This document shows positions 34,711 through 46,755 of a DNA stretch of 64,000 nucleotides, in pieces. The stretch covers positions 33,147,001 to 33,211,000 of the forward strand of contig NC_057817.1 in the NCBI RefSeq assembly GCF_910594005.1. The letters are read 5' to 3'. The DNA comes from Cervus elaphus. Lineage: Eukaryota > Chordata > Mammalia > Artiodactyla > Cervidae. Position 1 is the first letter of the stretch. Each line of letters opens with the position of its first letter. Both the position numbers and the translations under genes were made by a program. The notes beneath the pieces are model-generated. The model saw only the letters and a program-made list of their open reading frames with translations, made no database searches and was not told where the DNA came from.

Positions 34711-35585
34711 GGACTGTCCCTTTCTGCCACATAGAAACAGAGGATTCATTCTCTGGAGAAAATGAACCAGAGAATCTCCTAGACATGTGATTGCCCAGTC
34801 TGGCAGAGGTTAGGAGAGAAGCCAAAGGTGACACAAGATATTTAAAATGGGGGTTTGAAAGTCTAAATGAAAAGATAAGATTCCCACCCCGACTCCCCAC
34901 CCCCAGAACAATGGCAGCTAAGCTGATAAAAGCAAGGCAACAAATTGGAAAATTTTTCCATGGAGAAATGAAAACTAAACAAACCTGGATGTTTAAGAAG
35001 CCACAGATACTAATATTTGTGGACCAAAAAATAGAAAAACTAACTCACCCCTATCACTCTGCAATGATGTCATGCACGACAAGTTCCCACCAACTTTGTA
35101 GTGCCTCATTCTTAAATATGGATGAAGAAACAAAAATCTCCAGTCACAGAAGGAAGGCTTCCCTGAGGTAAAACAAACAGGCCTTAAAAAATTAAGTGGA
35201 ACCCAGCACATTTCAGGGAAGAGGGTAAAAAATGAAAATAAAACTGTATACATAAGACAAAGTTAAAAGAAGATACTACACACATACAATAAGAAATAGA
35301 ACCTGAAGCTGTGTAGTAGAGGAGAGGAGGAAGGAAAACTCAGAACAAGAAAAACAGCAGAGAAATGTTTAAATACGATAGCATAAAAAGATCAATAGCA
35401 GGTTTGGAGTTTTTAGAAGAAATTTCCCAGAAAGCAGAATTTTAAAAAAAAAGGTGGGGGAGTAAGTGAAACAAAAGGGAGCAAAATTAAAAGAATAAGA
35501 AGTCCAATATCTAATAAGAAGGAATGCTGGGGGGAATAAAAGAGAAAACAAGACAAGAAATGTGTGTGAGAGAAGAATAATTATA
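34711..35585. other. Unresolved purine-rich sequence
   Basis: A-rich and AG-rich text with scattered GGAGGAAGG runs. The 126-codon plus frame at 34791-35171 has no recognisable domain and overlaps a minus frame of 86 codons, so neither is called. Confidence 0.35.
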
Positions 35586-38500
35586 TTTTTAGGTATATAG
35601 TTTTTTAGACACGTTTTTAGAGTAAATATCGGTTATGGCCAAATTGAGAAGTACAGAGTTCCCATATACCCACTGCTCCCACATATGCAGACACCTCCAC
35701 TATTAACATATTTACACCACAGTGGTACATTTGTTACAATCAATGAACCTATGCTGACACATCATTATCACCTAAACTCTGATTTACATCAGGATTCACT
35801 CTTGTGTTGTATGTTCAAAGAGTTATAATGAGCGTATAACAAGTGCCCACCATTATAGTATCAGACTGATGTTCTGCCTTAAAAAATTCTCTATGCTCTG
35901 CCTATTTATCCTCCGTAGCCCATGACAACCACTGATCCTTTTACTGTCTTCATAGTTTTCTTATTGCCTCTTTTACTTAGTCATATGTACCTAAATTTCC
36001 TCCATGCATTTCATTACTTGATAGTTCATTTCTTTTTAGTGCTGAATATTTCATTGTCTGGATGTAGCATAGTTTATCTATCCATCCACCTACTAGAGGG
36101 CATCTTGGTTGCTTCCAAGTTTGAAAGTAAAAGTGAAGTCACTCAGTCATGTCCAACCCTTTGCTTCCAAGTTTAAGTTTTGACACTTATGAATAAAGTT
36201 GCTAAAAGAATCTATGTGCAGGTTTTTGTATAGATATAAGTTTTCAGCTCTTTTAGATAAATACCAAGGAGTGTGATTGCTAGATTGTATGGTAGGAGAA
36301 TGAACTATCTTCCAAGGTGAACACACCATTTTGCATTCCCACCAGTGGTGAAGGAGTTTCTGCTGCTCTACATCCTTGTCAGTGTTTAGTGTTGTCAATA
36401 CTTTGAATTTAGACTATTCTGACAGATGTGTACTGGTAGTCATTGCTATTTTAATTTGCAATTCCCTAATGGCATGTAGTGTTGAACACTTCATCTGCTT
36501 ATTTGTACCTATATTTCTTCTTTGGTGAGGTGCTATTCAGATTTTCTACCCATTTTAGAATTAAGCTGTTTGTTTTCTTATTGTTAAGCTTGAGAGTTCT
36601 TTCTATATTTTGGATAACAGTCCTTTATTAGTTATATGTTTGGCAAATATTTCCTCCCCATCTGAAATGTGTCTTCTTACTGAAATTTGTCTTACTCTTG
36701 ACAGTTTTTTTCAGAGCAGAAGTTTTTAATTTTAATGGAGCCCAGTTAATCATTATTTCTTTCATGGATTGTGCCTTAGGTGTTGTACCTAAAAAGCCAT
36801 CACTTAGCCCAAGATTTTTTTCCTGGTATCTTCTAGAAGTCTTATGCTTTTGTGTCTATTTGAGTTCATTGTGGTCAAGAAGGTAAGATCTAGGTCTGAA
36901 TTCATTTTTTGCATGTGAATGTCCAGCCGTTCTAGTATCATTTCATGAAAAGACTACTTTGGCTCCATTGTATTGCTTTTGTTCCTTTGCCAAAAATCAT
37001 TTATATTTATTTATTTATACTCTATTGATATGGATCTATTTCTGGGTTCTCTATTTTGTTCCATCAGTCTATATGTTTATTCTTTTGTCAATGCCATACT
37101 GATTACTGTAGCTTAATAGTAAGTATTAAAGTCAGATACTGTTAGTTCTCCAGCGCTGTGCTTCTCCTGCAACATTGTGTTGGCTATTCTGAGCCTTTTG
37201 CCTCTCCATATAAATTTTAGAGTCAGTTTGTCAGTATTCACAAACTAACTCTCCTGGAGTTTGATTGAGATGGTTGAATCTATAGATCAAGTTGGGAAGA
37301 ATTGACATCTGAGCAATATTGTCTTCCTATCAGGAACATGACACATCTCTCCATTTATCTAGTTCTTTGATATCATTTTTTTTCATCAGAGTTTGGTACT
37401 TTTCCTCATATATACCTTCCACTTTTTTTTTGTGGAAGCATTTCATTTTTTTGGTGCTAATGTAGATTGGTGTTGTATTTCAACTCTTAAGTTCCTCTTG
37501 TTCATCGCTGACATACAAGAAAGAGATTTATTTTTGTATATTAACCCTGTATCCTTATAACTTGCTTTAGTTACTTCTTCCAGGAATAATTTTGTTGATT
37601 TTTTCAGATTTTCTACATAGAAAATTACATCATCTGAAAACAAATCTAGTTGTATTTCTTCACTCCCAATCAGCATACCTTTTATTTCGTTTTCTTGTCT
37701 TTTTGCACTAGCTAAGACATCCAGTAGAGTACTAAAAAGTGATTGTGAGGGAACACATCCTTCACATCCTTGCCTTGTTCCTGAACTTAGTTGAAAAGCT
37801 TCTAGGGGATCACTATTAAGTATGATATTCATTTAAAAATTTTGTAGATGTTACAAACTTGGAAAAATGCCTTTCCTTTCAAAGGTTGCTGAGAGTTATA
37901 CGATGAATGTGCGTTGGATTTTGTCAAATGCTTTTTCTGTATCTATTGATCATGTGATTTTTTCTTCTTTAGTTTGTTGCACTACATTAATTGGTTTCAA
38001 ATGTTGAACCAGTGGGACAAATCCCATTTGGTCTCATTGTATATTCTTTTTACATATTGCTGAATTTGATTCACTAATATTTATTAAGAATTTTTGTATC
38101 TATGTTCATGAGTGATATGGGTCTGCAGTTTTCTTGTGATGTTTTTGTCGGAGTTTGTTACTAGGGTAATTCTGTCCTCATAGGATAAGTTGGGAAGTAT
38201 CTGTCTGCCTCTTTCTCCTGGAAGAGATTGTAGAGAATTTGTTATTTCTCCCTTGAATGATTGGTAGAAGACACCAGTGAACCCTTCTGGGCAGGAGGTA
38301 GTCTATTTTGGAAAGTTATTAATTACTGATTAAATTTCTTTAGTGGATATAGTTCTATTTGTATCATTTTTTTCTTCTGTGCATTTTGATAGACTGAGTC
38401 TTTCAATGAATTAGTCTATTTTCTCTAGGTTATCAAATTTGTGGGCATAGAGTTGCTCACAATATTCATTTATTATTCTTTTTAATGTCCATGGGATGTG

Positions 38501-39344
38501 TAGTGATGTCCTTTCTTTTATTTCTGATATTAGTAATTTGTGTCTTCTTTTTACCCCCCTCAGCATCTGGTGGCTTATCAACTTTATCAATCTTTTAAAG
38601 AATTAGTTTTTGAATTTTCATTGACTTTCTTTTGATTTCCTATTTTCAATTTCACTCACTTCTGTTCTAAATTTCATTGTTTTTTTCTTTTGGATTTAAT
38701 TTGCTCCTCTCTTTCTAGTATTCTAGAAATGTAGATTATTGATTTTAGAACTTCTTTAATCTGTAATGTATGTGTTCAATACTATAAGCTTCCTTCCTAC
38801 TTTCACCACATCCCACAAATCTTGATAATCTGTATTTTCATTTATATTTACTTTTCTTGAAATGTCTCCTTTGATCCACCTGTTATTTGGAAATGTATTG
38901 TTTAATCTCCAAGTATTGGAGGATTTTCCAGATATCTTCCCATTATTTGTTTCTAGTTTAATTCCATTGTGATCTGAAGGCATACATTGTATTATGTCTA
39001 TTTTTTTAAATTTGTTAAGGCATGTGTTATGGCCCAGAAGGTAGTCTATCTTTGTGAATGTTCCATATGGACTTGAAAAAATGTGTATTTTACTGTTGTT
39101 GAATGGAATAGTCTATAAATGTCAATTATATCCAGTTAATTAATGGGGTTATTGAATTCCTTATTGGTGTTCTGCCTGCTAGATCAGTCAATTTCTGACA
39201 GAGGAGTGTAAAAGTCTCCAATTATAATAGGTTCATCTATTTCTCCGTGCAATTCTATCATTTTTGCCCACATAGTTTAACTCTTTTGTTAGGCAAATAT
39301 ATATTTAGGATTTTTACATCTTCTTGGAGAACTTACCTTTTATC
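35586..39344 (-). mobile_element. Old L1 LINE, minus strand, ORF2 and 3' UTR
   Basis: On the plus strand it starts in the old-L1 3' UTR ('cccatatacccactgctcccac', 'gtggtacatttgttacaatcaatgaacc'). It then runs backwards through ORF2: 'gcttccaagttt' at 36111, 'caggtttttgta' at 36220, 'ttttggataacagtcctttat' at 36610, and the reverse transcriptase box near 37640, read on the minus strand as FSDD in place of FADD. It continues to an upstream ORF2 segment near 38990. Stops are frequent. A 38-bp retro-insertion interrupts it at 36123-36160. It is cut at 39344 by BovB sequence. Confidence 0.9.
36123..36160 (-). mobile_element. 38-bp BovB/Bov-A tail micro-insertion with 14-bp TSD
   Basis: The inserted text is only the inverted tail shared by BovB and Bov-A SINEs (GAAAGTAAAAGTGAAGTCAC, then TCAGTCATGTCC). 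It is flanked by a perfect direct repeat TTGCTTCCAAGTTT at 36109-36122 and 36161-36174. Removing one repeat and the insert restores normal old-L1 sequence. Confidence 0.95.
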
Positions 39345-40167
39345 TTTTTATACAGTGGAAGTGACAAATAGATTCAAGGGATTAGATCTGATGGACAGAA
39401 TGCCTGAAGAACTGTGGGCGGAGGTTCCTGACATTGTACAAGAGGCAGAGATCAAGACCATCCCTGGGAAAAAGAAATCCAAAAAGGCAAAATGGTTGTC
39501 TAAGGAGGCCTTACAAATAGCTGTGAATAGAAGAGAAGTGAAAGGCAAAGGAGAAAAGGAAAGATATGCCCATTTGAATGCAGAGTTCCAAAGAATAACA
39601 AGGAGAGATAAGAAAGCCTTCCACAGTGATCAATGCAAAGAATAGAGGAAAACAACAGAATGGGAAAGACTAGAAATCTCTTCAAGAAAATTAGAGATAC
39701 CAAGGGAACATTTCATGCAAAGATAGGCTCAATAAATGACAGAAACAGTATGGACCTAACAGAAGCAGAAGATATTAAGAAGAGGTGGCAAGAATACACA
39801 GAAGAACTATACAAAAAAGGTCTTCATGACCCACATAATCATGATGGTGTGATCACCCACATAGAGCCAGACATTCTAGAATGCAAAGCCAAGTGGGCCT
39901 TAGGAAACATCACTACCTACAAAGCTGGTGGAGGTGTTAGAATTCCAGTTGAGCTGTTTCAAATCCTAAAAGATGATGCTGTGAAAGTGCTGCATTCAAT
40001 ATGCTATTGAATTTGGAAAACTCAGCAGTGGCCACAAGACTGGAGAAGGTCAGTTTTCATTCCAATTCCTGGAAAGGCAATGCCAAAGAATGCTCAAACT
40101 ACTGCACCACTGCACTCATCTCTCATGCTAGGAAAGCAATGCTCAAAATTCTCCAAGCTAGGCTTCA
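39345..40167 (+). mobile_element. BovB internal fragment (reverse transcriptase region)
   Basis: It begins at TTATACAGTGGAAGTGAC and runs to AAATTCTCCAAGCTAGGCTT. This matches 13270-14090 of the longer BovB copy in this window. Open frames of 132 and 125 codons are reverse transcriptase remnants (EDIKKRWQEYTEELYKKG). The element breaks off at 40167, where a minus-strand BovB tail begins. Confidence 0.93.
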
Positions 40168-40883
40168 TTTCAGTTCAGTTAAGTCATTCAGTCATGTCTG
40201 ACTCTTTGCGACCCCATGAACCACAGCACACCAGGCCTCCCTGTCCATCACCAACTCCCAGAGTTTACCCAAACTCGTGTCCATTGAGTCAGTGATGCCA
40301 TCCAACCATCTCATCCTCTGTTGCCCCCTTCTCCTGCCTTCAATCTTTGCCAGCATCCGGGTATTTTCAAGGTGGCCAAAGTATTGGAGTTTCAGCATCA
40401 GTTCTTCCAATGAATATTCAGGATTGATTTCCTTTAGGATGGACTGGTTGTATCTCCTTGCAGTCCTGGAGACTCTCAAGCGTCTTCTCCAACACTACAG
40501 TTCAAAAGCATCAATTCTTCTGCACTTAGCTTTCTTTATAGTCCAACTCTCACATCTATACATGACCACTGGAAAAACCATAGCCTTGACTAGATGGACC
40601 TTTGTTGACAAAGTAATGTCTCTGCTTTTTAATATGCTGTCTACATTGGTCATAACTTTCCTTCCGAGGAGTAAGTGTCTTTTAATTTCATGGCTGCAAT
40701 CACCATCTGCAGTGATTTTGGAGCCCCCCAAAATGAAGTCAGCCACTGTTTCCCCATCTATTTGCCAAGAAGTGATGGGACCAGATGCCATGATCTCAGT
40801 TTTCTGAATGTTGAGTTTTAAGCCAACTTTTTCACTCTCGTCTTTCCGTTTCATCAAGACGCTCTTTAGTTCTTTGCTTTCGG
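40168..40883 (-). mobile_element. BovB 3' fragment (ART2A-like)
   Basis: TTCAGTTCAGTTAAGTCATTC opens it. It runs through CACCAACTCCCAGAGT, GGATGGACTGGTTGTATC and CTACATTGGTCATAAC to TTTCATCAAGACGCTC. Internal short deletions lie near 40340 and 40365. It is joined directly to the plus-strand fragment on its left. Confidence 0.93.
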
Positions 40884-40885
40884 TT

Positions 40886-40990
40886 CTTCAGAAAGAATAG
40901 AGAAGTTATATACACTGTCCCAGCTCACATATCTCAAAAGTGGCAGAGCAAAAATTTGAACCCAGTTCTGACTCCAGCAGAGCTCAGCTG
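40886..40990 (-). mobile_element. MIR fragment
   Basis: 'cccagctcacatatctcaaaagtggcagagcaaaaatttgaacccagttctgac' is the inverted MIR core, cut on the left by BovB. Confidence 0.75.
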
Positions 40991-42212
40991 CGTTCAAGCA
41001 CCACTTTGCTCAGCAGCCATCCTATATCCACAAGAATGCAGTAGGCAGCCTGGATCAATAACAGCAAGTGAAGAGTAAAATTCTTATACTTCTGGTGTCA
41101 CATATGACTTTCCTGACATGCTTTACCTAAAATTAATGACAATTGTCCTACATCCCAACCCACAAGGGCTGCAGTGTCCCTAACTAGTCCTGAAGAAAAA
41201 CTGTATTCAGACATTGCATTCTGTACCAATACCATCTGCTGGGTCATCTGTCCATCTTCCGGTGAACTGTTCTTGCTAGGAAGCTCAGTTCTTTCTGCTC
41301 CCTCTGGATACCTACAAGTCCTTTGTTATCTAACTCATCATCAAAACCAAACCTCTGCTGTGACAAATTCAGATGGCTCCCCTACTCAAGATTTCCTGGT
41401 TTTAGATAAAGGTGCCAACCCTCTCTTTCAGAGGTTCCCCAGTGTCCTAAGCCACAGAGCAGCCTGTATTTTCTGACCTATCCCAGTTTTAAGTGCTTCT
41501 AAACTTACTAGACCTAAATAGAAAAAGAGTGATAATTTCTTTTCTTTACCCAAACTGATTTATTAGTAGAATTTACTGGAGCAACATGTTAAGAGGATTC
41601 TGAGAATCCATGTATGCTCCCTGGGAAAGAGGGTGATGTTTGACTAGCCAGGTCTGTCACCAACCTATGACAGGAGAGAAGCAGAACCATAATAGGAACT
41701 TGCAGTCCCTCAAGGGATTGTTCAAGCTTTCCAATGACTGCCCACTTGAACTCTCAGGTTCATAAGGAACACATTAGAAAAGTGAAATAAAAGGAATCTG
41801 GGTTCTCTGCATCACCAGCTTCTTTTCATTTTTCATTCTTATTCTCAAGGTAATTAATTCTAAACTAATTCAAATGCCTTCCTCCCAGGATGACTAAAAA
41901 GTCTTTTCCACGGATGAAGGTCATTGCCACACTCAGAGAAGACAGGCTTGACTGCACTTGACCATGGGATGACAACAGCTCCATGAGTCAGCAGCAGAAC
42001 ATGTTACAAGAGAAGGAGGCTAATCAGCTGGCCTTCTAGGATGTGATTCTGACACTCAGCAGAGCGAGTGCCACAGTTCTGCCACATGTGTAATCAGTTC
42101 CACAAAGTTCAGCAGAAGGAAACAGATCTGATGTGAAAGGCTGATCAATCTGGTTTCTCATCCAGGTTCTTTCACTGACCGAACTATTCATTACATGTCC
42201 ACAGATGAGAAG
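40991..42212. other. No gene recognised
   Basis: A 100-codon frame at 41174-41476 has no domain. Composition is mixed and no repeat could be named with confidence. Confidence 0.4.
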
Positions 42213-42545
42213 ATGTGATATTGTGAAGATGTGGATTCATCCCCAAATTAATCTATCAGTTAAGTCCAAATCAAAATCCTAATAAGGTTTTGATAAACTG
42301 ACTCTCAAACATATGGAGCAGTGAAAGACCAATAATAGACAAAATGTTTTGAAAAAAAGTCAAGATACAGAGTTCAGGTAGAAGCTACAGGGAACTTTCC
42401 CAGTCAGGCATGAAGAGTTCTTTATTTCAAAGCTGTAATAATCAAGACAGTGCCATATTTGTGTGGGATAAACAATTAGAATGAGGGAACAAAATAGAGA
42501 GCCCAGGACCAAATCCACTCATACGTGGAAGGCTGATATATTTAT
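42213..42545 (+). mobile_element. Diverged L1 ORF2 fragment
   Basis: 'gtccaaatcaaaatcctaataaggtttt', 'caaagctgtaataatcaagacagtgcc' and 'aaatagagagcccaggaccaaatccactcatacg' are L1 ORF2 phrases in plus order. Confidence 0.75.
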
Positions 42546-42994
42546 GCTTACCCATTCATTCAGATATGGGTAGAACACCTATCACATATCAGGTGCTCTA
42601 GGAGGAGGTAAGTAATGAAAGAGGAGGCAAAAACAGATGAAAATCTGTTGCTCTGAGTGTAATAAGCTTTGGAGCATGTTGAGAAGAGGAATGACATGAT
42701 CTGATTTATGATTTTGAAAGATCACCCAAAGCCAGTGCTCTGTGACAACCTGTGTGCCGTGTTTTCCAGAGGCTATGTGAGGTGCAACATCACAGTCACG
42801 TAAATGCAGAAGTAGATATGAGAACTCAGCTATCATCTGTGAAAGAAACTTACAAAGACCTAAAGCAATGCCACTCTTCTCACTAATTTCTCCTTTTTTA
42901 AAGATAGTTATTTAATAGCATGCTTTATACTATTTGTTATTAAAAGTAATGGTTATTTATAGTAACCTATAACTGGTTTATTATGTTATTTTAA
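42546..42994. other. No gene recognised
   Basis: Short stretch between two L1 fragments; nothing is assigned. Confidence 0.35.
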
Positions 42995-44225
42995 GCAATT
43001 TAATAAGTGTTTTGGCAGAACACTCATTGACATAAATGGCAGCACTATTTTTAGGGAGTCTGTTTCCTAGAGTAATGGAAATAAAAACAAAAATAAACAA
43101 ATGGGACCTAATAAATTTAAAAGCTTTTGCACAGCAAAGGAAGCCATAAACAAATGAAAAGAAAATCCACAGAATGGGAGAAAATACTTGCAAACAATAC
43201 TACTGACTAGAGACTAATTTCCAAAATTTATAAAGAGCTCATGAAGCTTAATATCAAAAAGCAATCCAATGGATACAAACCACCCAATCAAACTCAATCA
43301 AAAAGAAGACCTAAATAGACATTTCTCCAAAGAAGACATACAGATGGCCAACAAGCACATGAAAAGATACTCAACCTTGCTAAGTATTAGTGAAACGTAA
43401 ATTAAAACTACAATGAGATACTACCTCACTCCAGTAAGAATAGCCATCATTAAAAAGTCTACAAAGAATAACTGCTGAAGAGTGTGTGGAGAAAAGGGAA
43501 CCCTCATACACTGTTGATGGAAATGTAAATTGGTACAACCACTATGGAGAAGAATACGGAATTTCCTTAAAAAACTAAAAATAGAGTTACCATATGATCC
43601 TTCAATCCTATCCCTGGATATGTATTTGGAGAACACTTTAATTTGAAAAACACATGCAGTGTTCATAGCATAACTATTTACAATAGCCAAGACATGGGAA
43701 CAGCCTGAATGTCCACTGACAGATGACTGGATAAAGAAGATGTTATGTATACATATATATGTACATATATATATATTTATTTTTACATAATGGAATACTC
43801 CTCAGCCATGCATCAACATGGATGGACCTGGAACTTAACGTATTAAGTGACGTAAGTCAAAGAAACACAAATATCATGTGATATCACTTATGTGTGGAAT
43901 CTTAAAAAACAATACAAATATACTTATTTACAAAACAGAAATAGACTTACAGAAGTAAAAAACAAACCTATGGTTACCAAAAAGGATAGCAGGGGCAGGA
44001 GAAGAGAGATAAATTAGAAGTATGGGATTAACAAACACTATAGACAAAACAGATAAACAACAAAGACCTACAGTATAGCACAGGTAACTATACTCAATAG
44101 CTTATAAAAATCTAGAAGAAAAAAAAAATATACACATATATGTATATACAGATAACTGAATCACTTTGCTGTACACTGGAAGCTAATACATTGTAAATTA
44201 ACCATATTTAAATAAAATAAATATT
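42995..44225 (+). mobile_element. L1 LINE 3' end (bovine-type), 5'-truncated
   Basis: It enters ORF2 near the C-terminus ('ataaaaacaaaaataaacaaatgggacctaataaa' at about 43080). It passes the 'cactatggagaagaatacgga' region near 43540 and continues into a 3' UTR ('tagcaggggcaggagaagagag', 'cagtatagcacaggtaactatactcaatag', 'gctgtacactggaagctaatac'). It ends in an A/T-rich tail near 44225. An AT-rich microsatellite lies at 43745-43785. The same 3' UTR type occurs inverted at the window's end. Confidence 0.9.
43745..43785 (+). repeat. AT-rich (TATATG/TATA) microsatellite
   Basis: Alternating TATG/TACATATATA text lies inside the L1 3' region. Confidence 0.8.
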
Positions 44226-44981
44226 AATAAATATTTTAAAGCAGATAAGCTTTCATTTCTAATATATTAAATACTAATAGACATAATTCACATAAAGGAA
44301 GATCTTTGGGATCCTCAGTAACCTCTAGAAGTGTAAATCAAAAAATTTAAGAAATGAAAGCTCAGAGACAGAATTCCACATGTTCCCAAGGCAACCTTTG
44401 TGGGAATGTTCACTGGTACATTGTAATAGCAAAAGGAAGGGGAGGAAAAAGAGAAGGGAGGAATAAAAAGAGAAAGGAGGGAGGAGAGAAAGAAGGAAAG
44501 AAAGAGAAAAATATAGAAACAACATAAATATCCATCAACAGGAAAATGGATAAATTAATTTGGGCATATTCATGTTACTGAAGACTATATAAACTTGAAA
44601 TGAACTAGAGCTATCTATAACTCTCATAAATGAAATATTAAGAGAAGAAAGCAAGTGTCAGAAAGATACATAGCAGAATGATGCCACTTATATAAACTTT
44701 TAAAACATTCAAAATAGTAATATACAGTTTTCATATGTATATACAAATAAGAACAAAAATTAAGTATTAAGGCATGCACAATATTCAAGATGGTGATTCA
44801 CTGGAGTACTGGTTATATCCAGGGAGTGAAATGAGATTAGAAAGAGATTAAATGAGGGGCTTTCATCATATTTGTAAAGCTTTGTTTACTAAATGAATGA
44901 TATGTACATAGATATCATGGCCTATACAGTTGTATTTCTTAGCTACTTTAAGATGGGATTGAATTTGTTTTGACTTTGTGT
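44226..44981. other. AT-rich sequence with a polypurine stretch
   Basis: About 44430-44515 is almost all A and G on the plus strand (GGAAGGGGAGG, GGAGGGAGGAG). The complementary frame of 66 codons, rich in Leu, Phe and Ser, is a by-product of this composition. L1-like text ('aataaatatccatcaacaggaaaatggataaat') lies near 44530. Confidence 0.45.
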
Positions 44982-44992
44982 TATATATTTGC

Positions 44993-45212
44993 TGAGACTT
45001 CCCTGGTGGCTCAGATGGTAAAGAATCTGCCTGCAATGCAGGAGACTGGGGTTTGATCCCTGGGCCAGGAAGATCCCCTGGAGAAAGGAATGGCTACCCA
45101 CTCCAGTATTCTTGCCTGAAGAATTCCATGGATAGAAGCGCCTGGCGGACTACAGACCATGGTGTCACAAAGAGTCAGACACAACTAAGCAACTATCACA
45201 CTCACTTTTCAC
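44993..45212 (+). mobile_element. Bov-tA SINE with TSD
   Basis: Head GACTTCCCTGGTGGCTCAG, then AATCTGCCTGCAATGCAGG, the core, and the tail GTCAGACACAACTAAGCAAC. It is flanked by TATATATTTGC (44982-44992) and TATATATCTGC (45213-45223), one mismatch. Confidence 0.94.
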
Positions 45213-45223
45213 TATATATCTGC

Positions 45224-45629
45224 ACCCCCACTCCCATTAGGTTATAATAACTTTAGCTTTAAACTATACCACCTATGAAAACAGAAGATCTATAAGGGGA
45301 AGGGCAAAAGGAAAAGGGAGCATTTGTGTATCTACCTATGTACCAGCACTGAACTGGGTATTACTTGTTTTCTTATTTAATCTTCACAACAGAATCATAA
45401 AGTATTGAGTTAAAGAAAGGTAGAGGTCTTAAAATTGAGTGATCCCCTCGAAGACAACCCCTAATCATAAGCAATATGACCAAAACATTTGAGTTGCACA
45501 GTATCTGTGGAATAGGCCTCCATGAAATTGGTTATTTTGAACTTGTCCCAAAATACACAGACCTGTGTCTTATTTTTCACAATTTTTGAGGTTAATTTCA
45601 TGTGTTTGACATGTCAGAAAATGAAAATG
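45224..45629. other. MIR-like remnant, no gene
   Basis: Text at 45330-45440 ('cctatgtaccagcactgaactgggtatt', 'cttatttaatcttcacaac') looks like an inverted MIR. Nothing else is assigned. Confidence 0.5.
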
Positions 45630-46275
45630 TTCTTCATGGCAAATAGATGGGGGAAAACTGGAAACAGTGGCAGATTTTATTTTCTTGGGCTCCAAAATCA
45701 CTTCGGATGGTGACTGCAGCCACAAAATTAAAAGACGCTTTCTCCTTGCAATAAAAGCTCTGACAAACCTGGGCAGTGTATAAAATAACAGAGACATCAC
45801 TTTGCCGACAAAGGTCCATCTAGCGAAAGCTATGGTTTTTCCAGCAGTTATGCACGGATGTGAGAGCCGGACCGTAAAGAAGGCTGAGTGCCAAAGAATT
45901 GATGCTTTTGAACTGTGATGTTGGAGAAGACTCTTGAGAGTCCCTTGGACTGCAAGAAGATCAAACCAGTCAATCCTAAAGGAAATCAACTCTGAATATT
46001 CATTGGAAGGGCTGATGCTGAAGCTGAAACTCCAATACTTTGGCCACCTGATGCAAAGATCTGACTCACTGGAAAAGACCCTGATGCTGGGAGAGATAGA
46101 GGGCAGGAGGAGTAGGGGGCGACAGAGGACAAGACAGCTGGACGGCATCACTGACTCAGTGGGCGTGAGTTTGAGCAAACTTCGGGGAACAGTGAAGGAC
46201 AGGGAAGCCTGCAGGGCTGCTGTCCGTGGGGTCTCAAAGGACATGACTTAATGACTGAACAATAACAGCAACTCC
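45630..46275 (+). mobile_element. BovB 3' fragment, plus strand
   Basis: It begins around CATGGCAAATAGATGGGGG and runs through GGTGACTGCAGCC, GAAGACTCTTGAGAGTCCC and CACCTGATGCAAAGATC to the tail ATGACTGAACAATAACAGC. The 105-codon frame 45934-46251 is reverse transcriptase C-terminal remnant (LLMKLQYFGHLM type) and not a gene. It forms an inverted pair with the fragment at 46756. Confidence 0.93.
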
Positions 46276-46755
46276 ATCTCTATGATATAATTATAGGAGC
46301 AATGCTGAAGCATATTTTATACCAGCAGTAGATAAAAGGGCACAGCCAGAATGAGGGATTGAGATTTAAGCTCCAAAACTGCTGTCAAAATTATATAGAA
46401 ATGTGAAGTCCTCCTCCAAGCCAAAGTCTCTCAATGAAAATGAGAAAATGAGAAAAATGAGCAAATGATAGTTGTATATACTGCCATACATATATTTATT
46501 ATATTTATGTTCACACATATAAAGTATATCTGTATCTATACACACACACACACACACACACACACAGATATCCTCTAGTAAGCAAAGAAATACCTACTAA
46601 AATCACAAGATACCATTCTATCAAATTAGCAAAGCTTTTTTATAGGTAATGTGTCTTGCAACAAAAATTAGATGAAACATATAAGGTAAATTAAGAGATT
46701 TATGGAAAGGAACAGAAATACATAAAATATATAACATATGTTGAATATATCCTAT
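46276..46755. other. Spacer between inverted BovB tails, with CA repeat
   Basis: AT-rich. It holds a (CA)n microsatellite at about 46540-46566 and a TATA-like stretch before it. Confidence 0.6.
46540..46566 (+). repeat. (CA)n microsatellite
   Basis: About thirteen uninterrupted CA units. Likely polymorphic. Confidence 0.95.

Noticed and set aside
45570..46244. A 224-codon minus-strand open frame
   Set aside because: It is antisense to a plus-strand BovB tail. The same antisense frame recurs at every BovB copy in this window, so it reflects repeat sequence and not a gene.
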